DNA of 64,000 nucleotides from Rubripirellula lacrimiformis (lineage in GTDB: Bacteria; Planctomycetota; Planctomycetia; Pirellulales; Pirellulaceae). How positions within the stretch are numbered: position 1 is the first letter of the stretch; every line of letters starts with the position of its first letter. The DNA lies in NCBI RefSeq assembly GCF_007741535.1, contig NZ_CP036525.1, forward strand, positions 3,968,001 to 4,032,000. The letters are read 5' to 3'. The notes beneath the pieces are model-generated. The model ran no database searches, was not told the origin of the DNA, and worked only from the letters and a program-made list of their open reading frames with translations. Both the position numbers and the translations under genes were made by a program. Positions 1 to 7,675 of the stretch are shown here, piece after piece.

Positions 1-1572
1 GATTGGCCCAAGCAAATGCCGCCCGATCAACCACTCGCGGACCCGCGTCTAAAGCAACTGGATCTGCAACTGTCCGCTCTACCGGCGGTCGCGAAGGTGA
101 ATTTCCAGGATCCCAGTACCGTGGATTCTCTTGTCGACATCAACAAGGGCAACGCCGCTGGATCGACGTTGGACGTCGAAGGTGGCAAACGGGTGACGGC
201 GACTTCGTCAGGTGCCTGGATCCAAACTGCCATGAAGCCAAGGTTTTCCCTCAGCGGTAACTTTGACGTTCAGGTCGGGTTCATCGACGCGCGGTGCGAT
301 TCGCCGGTCGAGCAGGGGATGGCCGAACTGGTGATCACAGTTGCCGATCAGGATGCGAGTGAATTGCATGTCGCCGTGGGAACGAGTCAACAATCCGTCC
401 CGTTTTTACGTGGCCAAAAAATTGCTTTGAATCCGGATGGTTCGCGGCGGTTCTTGGGCGAACGGTGGGGGTATGAATCCGAGTCGGGACGGATGCGGAT
501 CGTCCGAAAAGGCGACACCGCGTACTTTTTGTTTGCCAGCGGAGTTGACGGACATGCCCGAGTCATTGGTCAACAACCCATTGGCCCAGAAGACATAAAT
601 TTTGACTCGATCAAGTTAACGGTGACTGCAAAGGGACAAGGGGTGGCCGGGACTGTGTGGACGGACATGACCATTGCCGCCGATCGAATTCAGCACTTAC
701 CCGGATCCAATTTGCCGTTGCCTCCGATGATCGGTGTGGTGGATGCGGCGACTGGAAGGGTGACGAAGTTGGCTGGTCCGACCGAAGGTTTCAACCACGT
801 GGGATCGCCTACTTGGTCACAGGATGGAAAGTGGATCACGTATGACCAGTCGCTGGGCAGTGTCGCTAAGTCACGCCTGATGATGGTTCCTTTCGAAGGC
901 GGTGATCCGATTGATCTTGGATTTGGATCGATGCCCAGTTTTTCGAAAGATGGTCGACGGGTTGCCTTTTCAGCCTACCAACAGGGCGTTGGAATCATGA
1001 ACGTCGATGGCAGCGAGCGCAAAATCCTGGATGTGGAAGGTTGGGGAGCCGAGTGGTCACCAGACGGTAAAACGATTGCCTACGGAAAGCGTGGTAATAT
1101 CGTGCTCTGGGATGTTGCCACAGGCACAAGTCGAAGCCTGATGGTGGGGGCTGCGGATCGATTTAGTTTGATCTATTGGAACATGTGCTGGTCGCCCGAT
1201 TCCAGCAAGATTCAGTTTCACGCTCGCAAAACAGGTTCAAATGCGGAGGAGTTCGCAGTTGTCGATCTCGCACACCCGAGCCAGGTGAAGTCCATTGCGA
1301 TGCCGCCGAATTATCGCCGATCGGAAGTCGGTTGGTCACCGTCCGACGATCGTCTGCTTGTCGCTTTGACGTCCAACACGCTGCGGTATCCGCAATTGTT
1401 TACGATGCCGGCCGATGGAAGTGACGTTCCCGCCGCATTGGTACCCAGAGTCGACAATCACGAGATCGCTATGGGTGCTTGGTCGCCGGATGGGAAGTGG
1501 ATTGCCGTCCGCGCCGTTTCGCGTCCAGAGGCGTTGGATTGGCCATTGCGATTGCCGGCTGCCGGTGAGTGA
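1..1572 (+). CDS. TolB/PD40-type beta-propeller protein, 5' partial
   Basis: The reading frame is open from the first base, so the true start is probably upstream; the first in-frame ATG is at 16. The first ~230 residues form a beta-rich domain of the kind found in planctomycete secreted proteins (possibly DUF1583-like; tentative). Residues ~260-510 carry at least six PD40/TolB propeller repeats, seen as WSQDGKW, FSKDGRR, WSPDGKT, WSPDSSK, WSPSDDR and WSPDGKW. Such propellers usually bind protein or polysaccharide partners. In planctomycetes they often sit behind a sigma factor or kinase, but no such neighbour is visible because the window starts here. It ends 124 bases before ndh. Its function cannot be assigned. 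Confidence 0.75.
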   Translation, partial: DWPKQMPPDQPLADPRLKQLDLQLSALPAVAKVNFQDPSTVDSLVDINKGNAAGSTLDVEGGKRVTATSSGAWIQTAMKPRFSLSGNFDVQVGFIDARCDSPVEQGMAELVITVADQDASELHVAVGTSQQSVPFLRGQKIALNPDGSRRFLGERWGYESESGRMRIVRKGDTAYFLFASGVDGHARVIGQQPIGPEDINFDSIKLTVTAKGQGVAGTVWTDMTIAADRIQHLPGSNLPLPPMIGVVDAATGRVTKLAGPTEGFNHVGSPTWSQDGKWITYDQSLGSVAKSRLMMVPFEGGDPIDLGFGSMPSFSKDGRRVAFSAYQQGVGIMNVDGSERKILDVEGWGAEWSPDGKTIAYGKRGNIVLWDVATGTSRSLMVGAADRFSLIYWNMCWSPDSSKIQFHARKTGSNAEEFAVVDLAHPSQVKSIAMPPNYRRSEVGWSPSDDRLLVALTSNTLRYPQLFTMPADGSDVPAALVPRVDNHEIAMGAWSPDGKWIAVRAVSRPEALDWPLRLPAAGE

Positions 1573-1696
1573 TGGGTCCCGGATTGGCGCCACGCGGCGG
1601 CTTTGGGAACCTGGGTGTCTCCAGGGCGATGCGGTGTCGGAACCACGATTTGGTTTCGCGTATTGAGCGTGTCCAATTTTGGATTGGAGCGTCCCT

Positions 1697-3061
1697 ATGG
1701 ATCCAGATCGCGAATCGGGGATGGGATTGATGGCACAACGGCCTCACGTTGTCATTGTGGGTGGTGGGTTTGGCGGGCTGGAAACGGCCAAACGACTGCG
1801 TCAATGTGACGTCGATATCACGATGATCGACCGCCACAACTTCCACCTGTTTCAGCCGTTGCTGTATCAGGTGGCAACTGGTGGGCTGTCGCCTGCAAAT
1901 ATCGCGACACCGCTGCGTTCGATCCTGCGTCGCCAAGCGAATTGCCAAGTCATCCTGGCGGAGGTCACCGACATCGATGTGGCCAATTCTGAGCTGAAAC
2001 TGGTAGATGGCGTCCAGCCGTTTGACGTGTTGGTCGTCGCGGCGGGGGCGACACACAGCTATTTTGGAAACGACCAGTGGGCTCAGTTCGCTCCCGGTTT
2101 GAAAACCATCGCGGATGCCACCAACATCCGACGACGCATCTACTTGGCGTTTGAAGCCGCCGAGCGTCAGCCGGACGCTGCGATCCGCCAAAAGTTGTTG
2201 ACGTTTGTGGTGGTGGGGGCGGGGCCGACGGGAGTCGAGTTGGCCGGCGCACTCGCCGAAATCGCCGAACATACGCTGAAGAACGACTTCCGCAAAATCA
2301 ATCCTTCGGAAACACGGATCGTGATCGTCGAGGCCGCCCCGCATGTGCTGGCACACTACCCGCCGGAACTTTGCCTGCGGGCGGCCGAGAAAATTCGATC
2401 ACTGGGGATCGAGGTTCGCACCCACACGAAGGTGGTCGATGTCACGGCCGACCATGTGCGTCTGGAATGCGACGGCAAGCAGGAAGTGATCGAAACCGAA
2501 ACAGTGCTCTGGGGTGCAGGCGTTGCTGCGAACCCATTGGGACGCAAACTGGCGACGGCATGCAAGGTGGAACCCGATCGTGGCGGACGCGTTCCGGTCG
2601 ATTGTAAGTTGAATGTCGAAGGGTTCGCGAACATCTTCGCAATCGGCGATGTGGCGAGTTGCAAGGATCAAGACGGCAAACCGCTACCGGGGCTGGCCCC
2701 CGTGGCTATCCAACAGGGCGCGTTTGTGGCGCAGCAAATTGCAGACCGAGTTCGAGGCAACGTGAACGATAAGCCATTCGTGTACCACGATCGCGGAACG
2801 ATGGCCACGATCGGTCGCGCGATCGCGGTCGCACAGATCGGGAGTCGCCAATTCTGTGGCTTCGTCGCTTGGCTGTTGTGGTTGTTCGTGCACCTGATGC
2901 TGATCGTCCAGTTTCAGAATCGGGTGTTGATCTTGATGCAGTGGGCCTGGAACTACGTGACCTTCAATCGCAGTGCGCGATTGATCGTGACGGACGAAAC
3001 GGACCCGGTTTCCATCATCGAAACCAACGACGTGGTCCACGATGTTGATCGGGCCTCGTAA
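1697..3061 (+). CDS. ndh: Type II NADH dehydrogenase (NDH-2), FAD-dependent
   Basis: A 454-residue flavoprotein, normal length for NDH-2. It would oxidise NADH and pass electrons to quinone at the membrane without pumping protons. An N-terminal FAD-binding Rossmann motif (VVIVGGGFGGLE, residues ~18-29) is followed by the HNFHLFQPLLYQVATG block typical of NDH-2, a second dinucleotide motif VVVGAGPTGVELAG for NADH, and the NIFAIGDVA FAD motif. The C-terminal hydrophobic stretch around FVAWLLWLFVHLML is the membrane anchor usual in this family. The ATG at 1697 is chosen because GGAG lies 7 bases upstream (1686-1689); a TTG at 1679 and ATGs at 1721 and 1730 are alternatives. It stands alone. Related sulfide:quinone reductases are less likely, since no redox Cys pair is evident. 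Confidence 0.88.
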   Translation: MDPDRESGMGLMAQRPHVVIVGGGFGGLETAKRLRQCDVDITMIDRHNFHLFQPLLYQVATGGLSPANIATPLRSILRRQANCQVILAEVTDIDVANSELKLVDGVQPFDVLVVAAGATHSYFGNDQWAQFAPGLKTIADATNIRRRIYLAFEAAERQPDAAIRQKLLTFVVVGAGPTGVELAGALAEIAEHTLKNDFRKINPSETRIVIVEAAPHVLAHYPPELCLRAAEKIRSLGIEVRTHTKVVDVTADHVRLECDGKQEVIETETVLWGAGVAANPLGRKLATACKVEPDRGGRVPVDCKLNVEGFANIFAIGDVASCKDQDGKPLPGLAPVAIQQGAFVAQQIADRVRGNVNDKPFVYHDRGTMATIGRAIAVAQIGSRQFCGFVAWLLWLFVHLMLIVQFQNRVLILMQWAWNYVTFNRSARLIVTDETDPVSIIETNDVVHDVDRAS

Positions 3062-3543
3062 TCGACGCTTGCCAAAGGTTTGACGCGCATCGCGAAGCCG
3101 ATTGTGAATCCAATCCGCAAATTTGGTTGTCGGTACTCGTCAACGGTTTGTCGATCGAACCCCGTTTCGAATCTGAATGTGATCCGTTTGCGCGATCCGG
3201 CGCGGTTCCTGGGTGACACAAGCGAGGCTATCGCCTAACGGATCATTCAATCGACAAGCCGTATATATGTTCGATCATTCGGCACTGCACGAAAGTTTTG
3301 ACGACTTCCGCTACGTTGTCTGTTCGATTGACTCTCTGGTGATGGCCGCTGCGTTGCCCTAACCGTCAAAAGTGTTACATCTGGTTTTTGTTCGCCTATC
3401 GCTCAAGATGGCGCATAATTCTTCACCGCAATGTCTGCGCTTACCAATCGACCCAATGGCGGATTGGTAGCAGCGAGTTTCTGCGGCAAGCCACCTGCCC
3501 CTTGTTCCCCACCTGCCCCTTGTTCCCCACCTGCAGTTTGACG
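3062..3543. other. Intergenic stretch between ndh and the spermidine-synthase-like gene
   Basis: About 480 bases with no convincing gene. The open frame continues upstream from 3544 to 3388, but its translation is repetitive and low in complexity, and it includes the 18-base tandem repeat listed separately. Short related segments GCTATCGCCTA (near 3228) and TTCGCCTATCGCT (near 3390) may be remnants of a dispersed repeat. No promoter was recognised with confidence. Confidence 0.4.
3491..3533. repeat. 18-bp tandem repeat, 2.4 copies
   Basis: Two perfect copies of CCACCTGCCCCTTGTTCC (3491-3508 and 3509-3526) are followed by a partial third copy. The repeat ends 10 bases before the ATG chosen for the next gene. 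It lies in the leader, where copy-number change would alter the spacing of any upstream signal. Confidence 0.85.
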
Positions 3544-5799
3544 ATGAAGAAGCCTGCCGCGCTGATCGCTTTGACCTTGCCCGCACTGGGCGGACTTGCG
3601 GCCCTTTCATGGGAAGTCATCTGGCAACTGCGTACGTCGTTGGCCTTCGGCGTCAGCGCTTCGGGCGCGGCGATCACGCTGGCGACCATGATGGCGGGGA
3701 TGACGATCGGGGCCGCGATCTGCGGTCGCTGGATCGATTCACGACAAAACACGCATCCACTGCGTCTGTACGGTTACCTGGAACTGGTGATTGGGATCTG
3801 TGGATTAGCACTCGGGGCTACCTTCCAGTGGCTCGAGCAATTGGATCGTGCGATTTACCAATGGTCACCGACGATGGCGCCGCTGGCTCAACTGATCGGT
3901 GTGGTGTTGGTGATTCTCGTGCCCGCGGCTTGCATGGGCGCCAGCATCCCCATTTTTGGGCGGATGGGGAAAAGGTTTGGTGTTTCGATGTCCCTGCTAT
4001 ACGGCATCAATACGCTTGGCGCCGCTGCGGGAACTTTGTTGGTCGCATTCTGGTTGATTCCTCAGTTTGGACTGCAAGGGACGGCTGTCGTGACCGCGCT
4101 GATCAACTGCTTGGTGGGCCTAACCGCCTATTTTGCGGCGAACATGGGCGAACAAAATGTGGACGTTGAAGCAAACGCCAGTGTCGGTGACATCGCGATG
4201 CCCGCCTGGGACGTATTGGCGATCGTGACTGCGACCGGTTTTGTGACGTTCCTGTTAGAAGTGGCTTGGTTCCGCGCCCTGCGTGCCGCGTTCGAAACCA
4301 CGACAACCGGGTTTTCGATCATGTTGGCCGTCGTTCTTTTGACGCTTGGGTTGGCCGCGCGAGCGGTGCCTGCGGTCAAGGCGAGGGTGAAACGCCTGGA
4401 AATGGTGCTGTACGGCGCCGGCATCGCAATCCTGTTAAGCACTCCGCTGATTGAACGAATCGACTTGGTGCTGCTTAGTCTTGGTAGCCACCACACACCG
4501 ATCAACTGGTTCGCGATTACGTTGTTGTTGGTCGGTCCCGCAGTATTCCTGCTAGGGATCGCATTGCCGTGGCACCTCGAAGACGGCTATTCGGGCCGAG
4601 CACTGGGGCGCATCTACGCCTTCAATACGATTGGATCGGTCTTTGGGGCGATCAGTGCCGCTTGGATCTTTCTGCCGATGTTTGGGTTTGTGCACACCGC
4701 CTGGATCGCTGGGTTTGTGATATTGGCGGTGACGTTGTTGGTGTATCGCACCCGTATGCCGGTTTGGTCGCATGCGTTTGCTGTTGCATCGATGGTGATC
4801 GCCGTCGCATTGGATTCGGGCGTGGGCAGTGAACGAATTTTGTTCTCGTTCCCTTATGGCGAGCACACCGTGATTGCTCATCACGAAGGTCCCGACGCTG
4901 CAACGTCGGCGATTGAATTTGAAAACGGCAGCCGAGGCGTCTTCATTGACGGTTTTGCGGCAGCCGCGTTCTGGCCGACGGCTCACTACATGGATTGGAT
5001 GGGATCGCTGCCCGTGCTGTTGCATGAAGACCCCAAGGACGTTTTGGTGATCTGCTTCGGTACCGGCCAAACAGCCAATGCGATTCGCAACGAGGGTGTC
5101 GCCAGCACAACCATCGTGGACATCAATCCGGCTGTATTCCAGATCGCTCATCATTTCCCCGGAAACGAAGGGGTTCTGAATGACGACTCGGTTGAACCCG
5201 TGTTGATGGATGGCCGCGCCTATCTGCGACGGACCAAAAAGATGTTCGATGTGATCACACTGGAACCGATGCCGCCGAACCATGCGGGCGTGAACTCGTT
5301 GTATTCGAAAGAGTTCTACGAAACGGCGCGAGCCAAGCTTCGTCCGGGCGGGATGATTGCGCAGTGGTTGCCGGCTCACCTGACGTCCGAACAGCACGCA
5401 CGATCGATCGCCAAGACGTTTCAAGAAGTCTTTCCGAATGCAGGTCTGTGGGCCGATCCGGCGGACTACAACGGCATTTTGTTGGGCTGCAATGGCGAGG
5501 CAACACCACTGGGAAGCCGTTGGCCTGGATTGGACAACGCGGGTCAGGGGCGAGTGGTGCTGCAACGCTCGCTTCCGCCTCAAGAGATTCGCAACAACTT
5601 ACTGTTGGATCGTGACCGGCTGCGTCTTTACACCAAGGATTCGCTAGTTGTCACCGACGACAACCAGTTGTTGGCATATGGCGAACGCCTATCGATGAAA
5701 GAAGCCGGGCCACGTAGCACGCGAGTGGTGTACCGTGAATTCATGAACGAAGAACTGCCGCAGGAACAAACACCTGCGGAGGTCAGCGTGTCCCACTAG
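3544..5799 (+). CDS. Membrane-bound spermidine-synthase-like protein
   Basis: A 751-residue fusion. The first ~430 residues contain about ten or more hydrophobic helices. The C-terminal third is a Rossmann methyltransferase-fold domain like spermidine synthase: DVLVICFGTGQTANAI (SAM/decarboxy-SAM glycine motif), TIVDINPAVFQIA (acidic ribose-binding residue) and FDVITLEPMPPN. Family enzymes transfer an aminopropyl group to putrescine, using an Asp in the DVI..D motif. Here that position reads Glu (TLEP), so activity on polyamines is uncertain. The start at ATG 3544 gives MKKPAALIALTLPAL, a clean first membrane helix; an upstream in-frame extension to 3388 is rejected as repeat-derived. The stop shares a CTAG with the convergent gene's stop. 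It could act on another amine or methylate a substrate. Confidence 0.72.
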   Translation: MKKPAALIALTLPALGGLAALSWEVIWQLRTSLAFGVSASGAAITLATMMAGMTIGAAICGRWIDSRQNTHPLRLYGYLELVIGICGLALGATFQWLEQLDRAIYQWSPTMAPLAQLIGVVLVILVPAACMGASIPIFGRMGKRFGVSMSLLYGINTLGAAAGTLLVAFWLIPQFGLQGTAVVTALINCLVGLTAYFAANMGEQNVDVEANASVGDIAMPAWDVLAIVTATGFVTFLLEVAWFRALRAAFETTTTGFSIMLAVVLLTLGLAARAVPAVKARVKRLEMVLYGAGIAILLSTPLIERIDLVLLSLGSHHTPINWFAITLLLVGPAVFLLGIALPWHLEDGYSGRALGRIYAFNTIGSVFGAISAAWIFLPMFGFVHTAWIAGFVILAVTLLVYRTRMPVWSHAFAVASMVIAVALDSGVGSERILFSFPYGEHTVIAHHEGPDAATSAIEFENGSRGVFIDGFAAAAFWPTAHYMDWMGSLPVLLHEDPKDVLVICFGTGQTANAIRNEGVASTTIVDINPAVFQIAHHFPGNEGVLNDDSVEPVLMDGRAYLRRTKKMFDVITLEPMPPNHAGVNSLYSKEFYETARAKLRPGGMIAQWLPAHLTSEQHARSIAKTFQEVFPNAGLWADPADYNGILLGCNGEATPLGSRWPGLDNAGQGRVVLQRSLPPQEIRNNLLLDRDRLRLYTKDSLVVTDDNQLLAYGERLSMKEAGPRSTRVVYREFMNEELPQEQTPAEVSVSH

Positions 5800-6908
5800 T
5801 TTTGGGACAACAGTTGGTCGACGACTTTTTCGATCGTCTGATCCGCTGTGGCACCCTTCCAATTCAATTCGCCGCTCCACCAATGACGGACGTAACCGTC
5901 TTGGTCGACCACGTAGACCGTCGGCCACATGGTGTTTCCCCAGGCTTTCCAGGTCTGGGATTGCAGATCAATCTGAATGGGAAAGTCCAGCTGCTTTTCC
6001 TCGGCGGCAGCGATCACTGCGTCGGCGTCGCGTTCGCGGCTTGTCTCGGGCGTCTGGATGCCGATCAAAACGACATCGTCGGATGAATACTTTTCATGCC
6101 AACGGCGATAGATGTCAAAATTTGCGTGGCAGTTGTGGCATTGAAATGCATAGAAGTGGACCAGCACGACCTTGCCGCGAAGCTCCTTCAGCGACAGTGC
6201 GGGTGAATTGATCCACGCTTCATCGGCGGCGAAGTCGGGGGCCATCGCGTAGATCCGCGCCAATCGAGTTGGATCGAACCGTTCGCCCAGAATCTTGGCC
6301 AGCTTTGTCCTTTGATCCTGTTGAACGATTTTGGCCAGTGCGGCTTGTTCGTCCTTCGCTGTCCGGGCGACTTCCGTTTGCAGGGCTTCGATCCCGTCAT
6401 CACCGAACTTGGTGCGAGCAAGTTTTTGCTGCGCGACATGAGATGCCCGAGCCAGATCGGCCAACTTTTGCTGCGCCGTGACGCTTAAGCCAACTTCCTT
6501 GGCAACGTCTTGTCGCAGCAGGATCCGATTTCCCTGGGCATAGAATTCCAATTGCCGTAGCCGCGACTGTTGGTCGGCGGTCGTATTCTCGGCGAACCAC
6601 TGTCGGACTCGCGTTTCTAGTTTGTCGATCACTTCGCGTTGGCGGTCCGGGGCAAGGTTGCGCGCCGGGAACCATGCTGCATCGGTTTCCGCGAACAAGA
6701 CCTCCAGACCGGCGACTTGCTCGGAGGTCAGGTTCAGTTCTTGGTGGACTTCGGGGGCATGGACCAGTCCCAACAGAAACTGGGGAACCAAGTCCGCATG
6801 CGGCCCTGTTTCGCCGGCCGCTGCGCCCGGTTGGTGGATCGCGAAGCCGAGAACGGCCGCAGCCACCGAGGCCAGCAAGGCCATCGGGGGACGTGTTTGG
6901 TTGGGCAT
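5796..6908 (-). CDS. Secreted thioredoxin-fold (TlpA-like) protein
   Basis: 370 residues starting at the ATG read leftward from 6908. This start gives a signal peptide (MPNQTRPPMALLASVAAAVL, then AAAGE), whereas the longer open frame to 7037 adds an implausible N-terminus. Residues ~35-230 are helical, with many Gln and charged residues, and include LNLTSEQVAGLEVLF, which resembles the Spy/LTXXQ-type helical repeats of planctomycete periplasmic proteins. Residues ~235-370 are a redoxin domain, with GKVVLVHFYAFQCHNCHANF (redox-like CHNC near residue 256) and WPTVYVVDQDGYV containing the cis-Pro region. It is probably a periplasmic thiol-disulfide protein, substrate unknown. The stop codons of this gene and the convergent neighbour overlap in a shared CTAG at 5796-5799. 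Confidence 0.75.
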   Translation of the reverse strand: MPNQTRPPMALLASVAAAVLGFAIHQPGAAAGETGPHADLVPQFLLGLVHAPEVHQELNLTSEQVAGLEVLFAETDAAWFPARNLAPDRQREVIDKLETRVRQWFAENTTADQQSRLRQLEFYAQGNRILLRQDVAKEVGLSVTAQQKLADLARASHVAQQKLARTKFGDDGIEALQTEVARTAKDEQAALAKIVQQDQRTKLAKILGERFDPTRLARIYAMAPDFAADEAWINSPALSLKELRGKVVLVHFYAFQCHNCHANFDIYRRWHEKYSSDDVVLIGIQTPETSRERDADAVIAAAEEKQLDFPIQIDLQSQTWKAWGNTMWPTVYVVDQDGYVRHWWSGELNWKGATADQTIEKVVDQLLSQN

Positions 6909-7157
6909 GGGCGTGAAATCAGGGGGAAAGAGGAAGATAAGGATGGCGGGGAACGACCACGGACAATCGAGGCAACAACAAGACCGGCTGATGGCGAATG
7001 CTCCGGTTTCCTCGTACCGGCCCCAAGACCTCAGCACCCGCAGCGCACGCCATCAGCTCGATCAATTTCGCTGTTTTGCCTGGATTCGGCAGCCAAACGT
7101 TTCCCTGTGTCCCTAATGACGGAAATTGCCCAGCCCCCGCCAAAACGCGGCTGCGGG

Positions 7158-7174
7158 CGGGCCCAGAAGGCCCG
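7158..7174. terminator. GC-rich hairpin upstream of a putative promoter
   Basis: The arms CGGGCC and GGCCCG pair perfectly around the 5-base loop CAGAA. No T-run follows on either strand, so it is either a weak terminator or a structural element. It lies 18 bases before the TTGACA box. Confidence 0.3.
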
Positions 7175-7191
7175 ACGATGTCAATTAAATG

Positions 7192-7219
7192 TTGACATAA
7201 CCGGTCACTCCGTTATGCT
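7192..7219 (+). promoter_or_regulatory. Sigma70-like promoter overlapping an inverted repeat
   Basis: TTGACA at 7192-7197 and TATGCT at 7214-7219 are separated by 16 bases, close to the consensus housekeeping promoter. The -35 box forms the right arm of a perfect inverted repeat, ATGTCAA (7178-7184) and TTGACAT (7192-7198), so a repressor could bind over it. The next gene start on this strand is ~450 bases downstream, which implies a long leader or an untranslated small RNA. Confidence 0.45.
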
Positions 7220-7675
7220 CGCGATGTTACCTTGATCGCCATGTTACGGTGATTCTAGGCACAATTGATGGCTCCGACGACCCGCGGATTTTATTAGCCG
7301 TTTAGACGATCGCCCCGGTTTCGTCACCCAAGAACCAGGGGTAGCGGCCTACTGATTTCGTCACCCGACGTATCAGCGAGGGATCCGATTTCGCCAACCG
7401 CTTCGCGTCGAGGTGCAATTCCAACGCTATTTTCTCGACAACGACTAAGTTATCAGGCCGCTGGCGTCCAAGCGGCTAACATCGAAATTTGATACTGAAC
7501 CCAATCAGCAGGCCGCTCCTTTCCGATCGATTGTTGGCGTGTTGTCCTGCGGTGCAGTGCGTTTCCAAGCATCCATTTCCAAACGTTCGGTTCCCACCAT
7601 TGCCGCCGTTTGTCCCACCTTCCTATCCCGCCTCTCCCGCATGATGTCTGGTTCGTAAGTGCCAGCCTAATTCGC

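Larger units (their letters stand above)
6909..7675. other. Long divergent intergenic region, 767 bases, without a gene
   Basis: No coding sequence is supported here. It lies between the divergent starts of the thioredoxin-fold and secretin-like genes. It contains a GC-rich hairpin (7158-7174), an AT-rich inverted repeat (7178-7198) and a sigma70-like promoter (7192-7219), listed separately. The words TTTCGTCACCC occur twice, near 7319 and 7355. A long leader or a small RNA is possible. Confidence 0.45.

Noticed and set aside
3491-3533. CRISPR array
   Set aside because: The repeats abut with no spacers and there are fewer than three units; no cas gene is nearby.
3388-3543. Longer start of the spermidine-synthase-like gene
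   Set aside because: It translates the 18-base tandem repeat into a repeated Cys-Pro peptide and adds no membrane or family feature.
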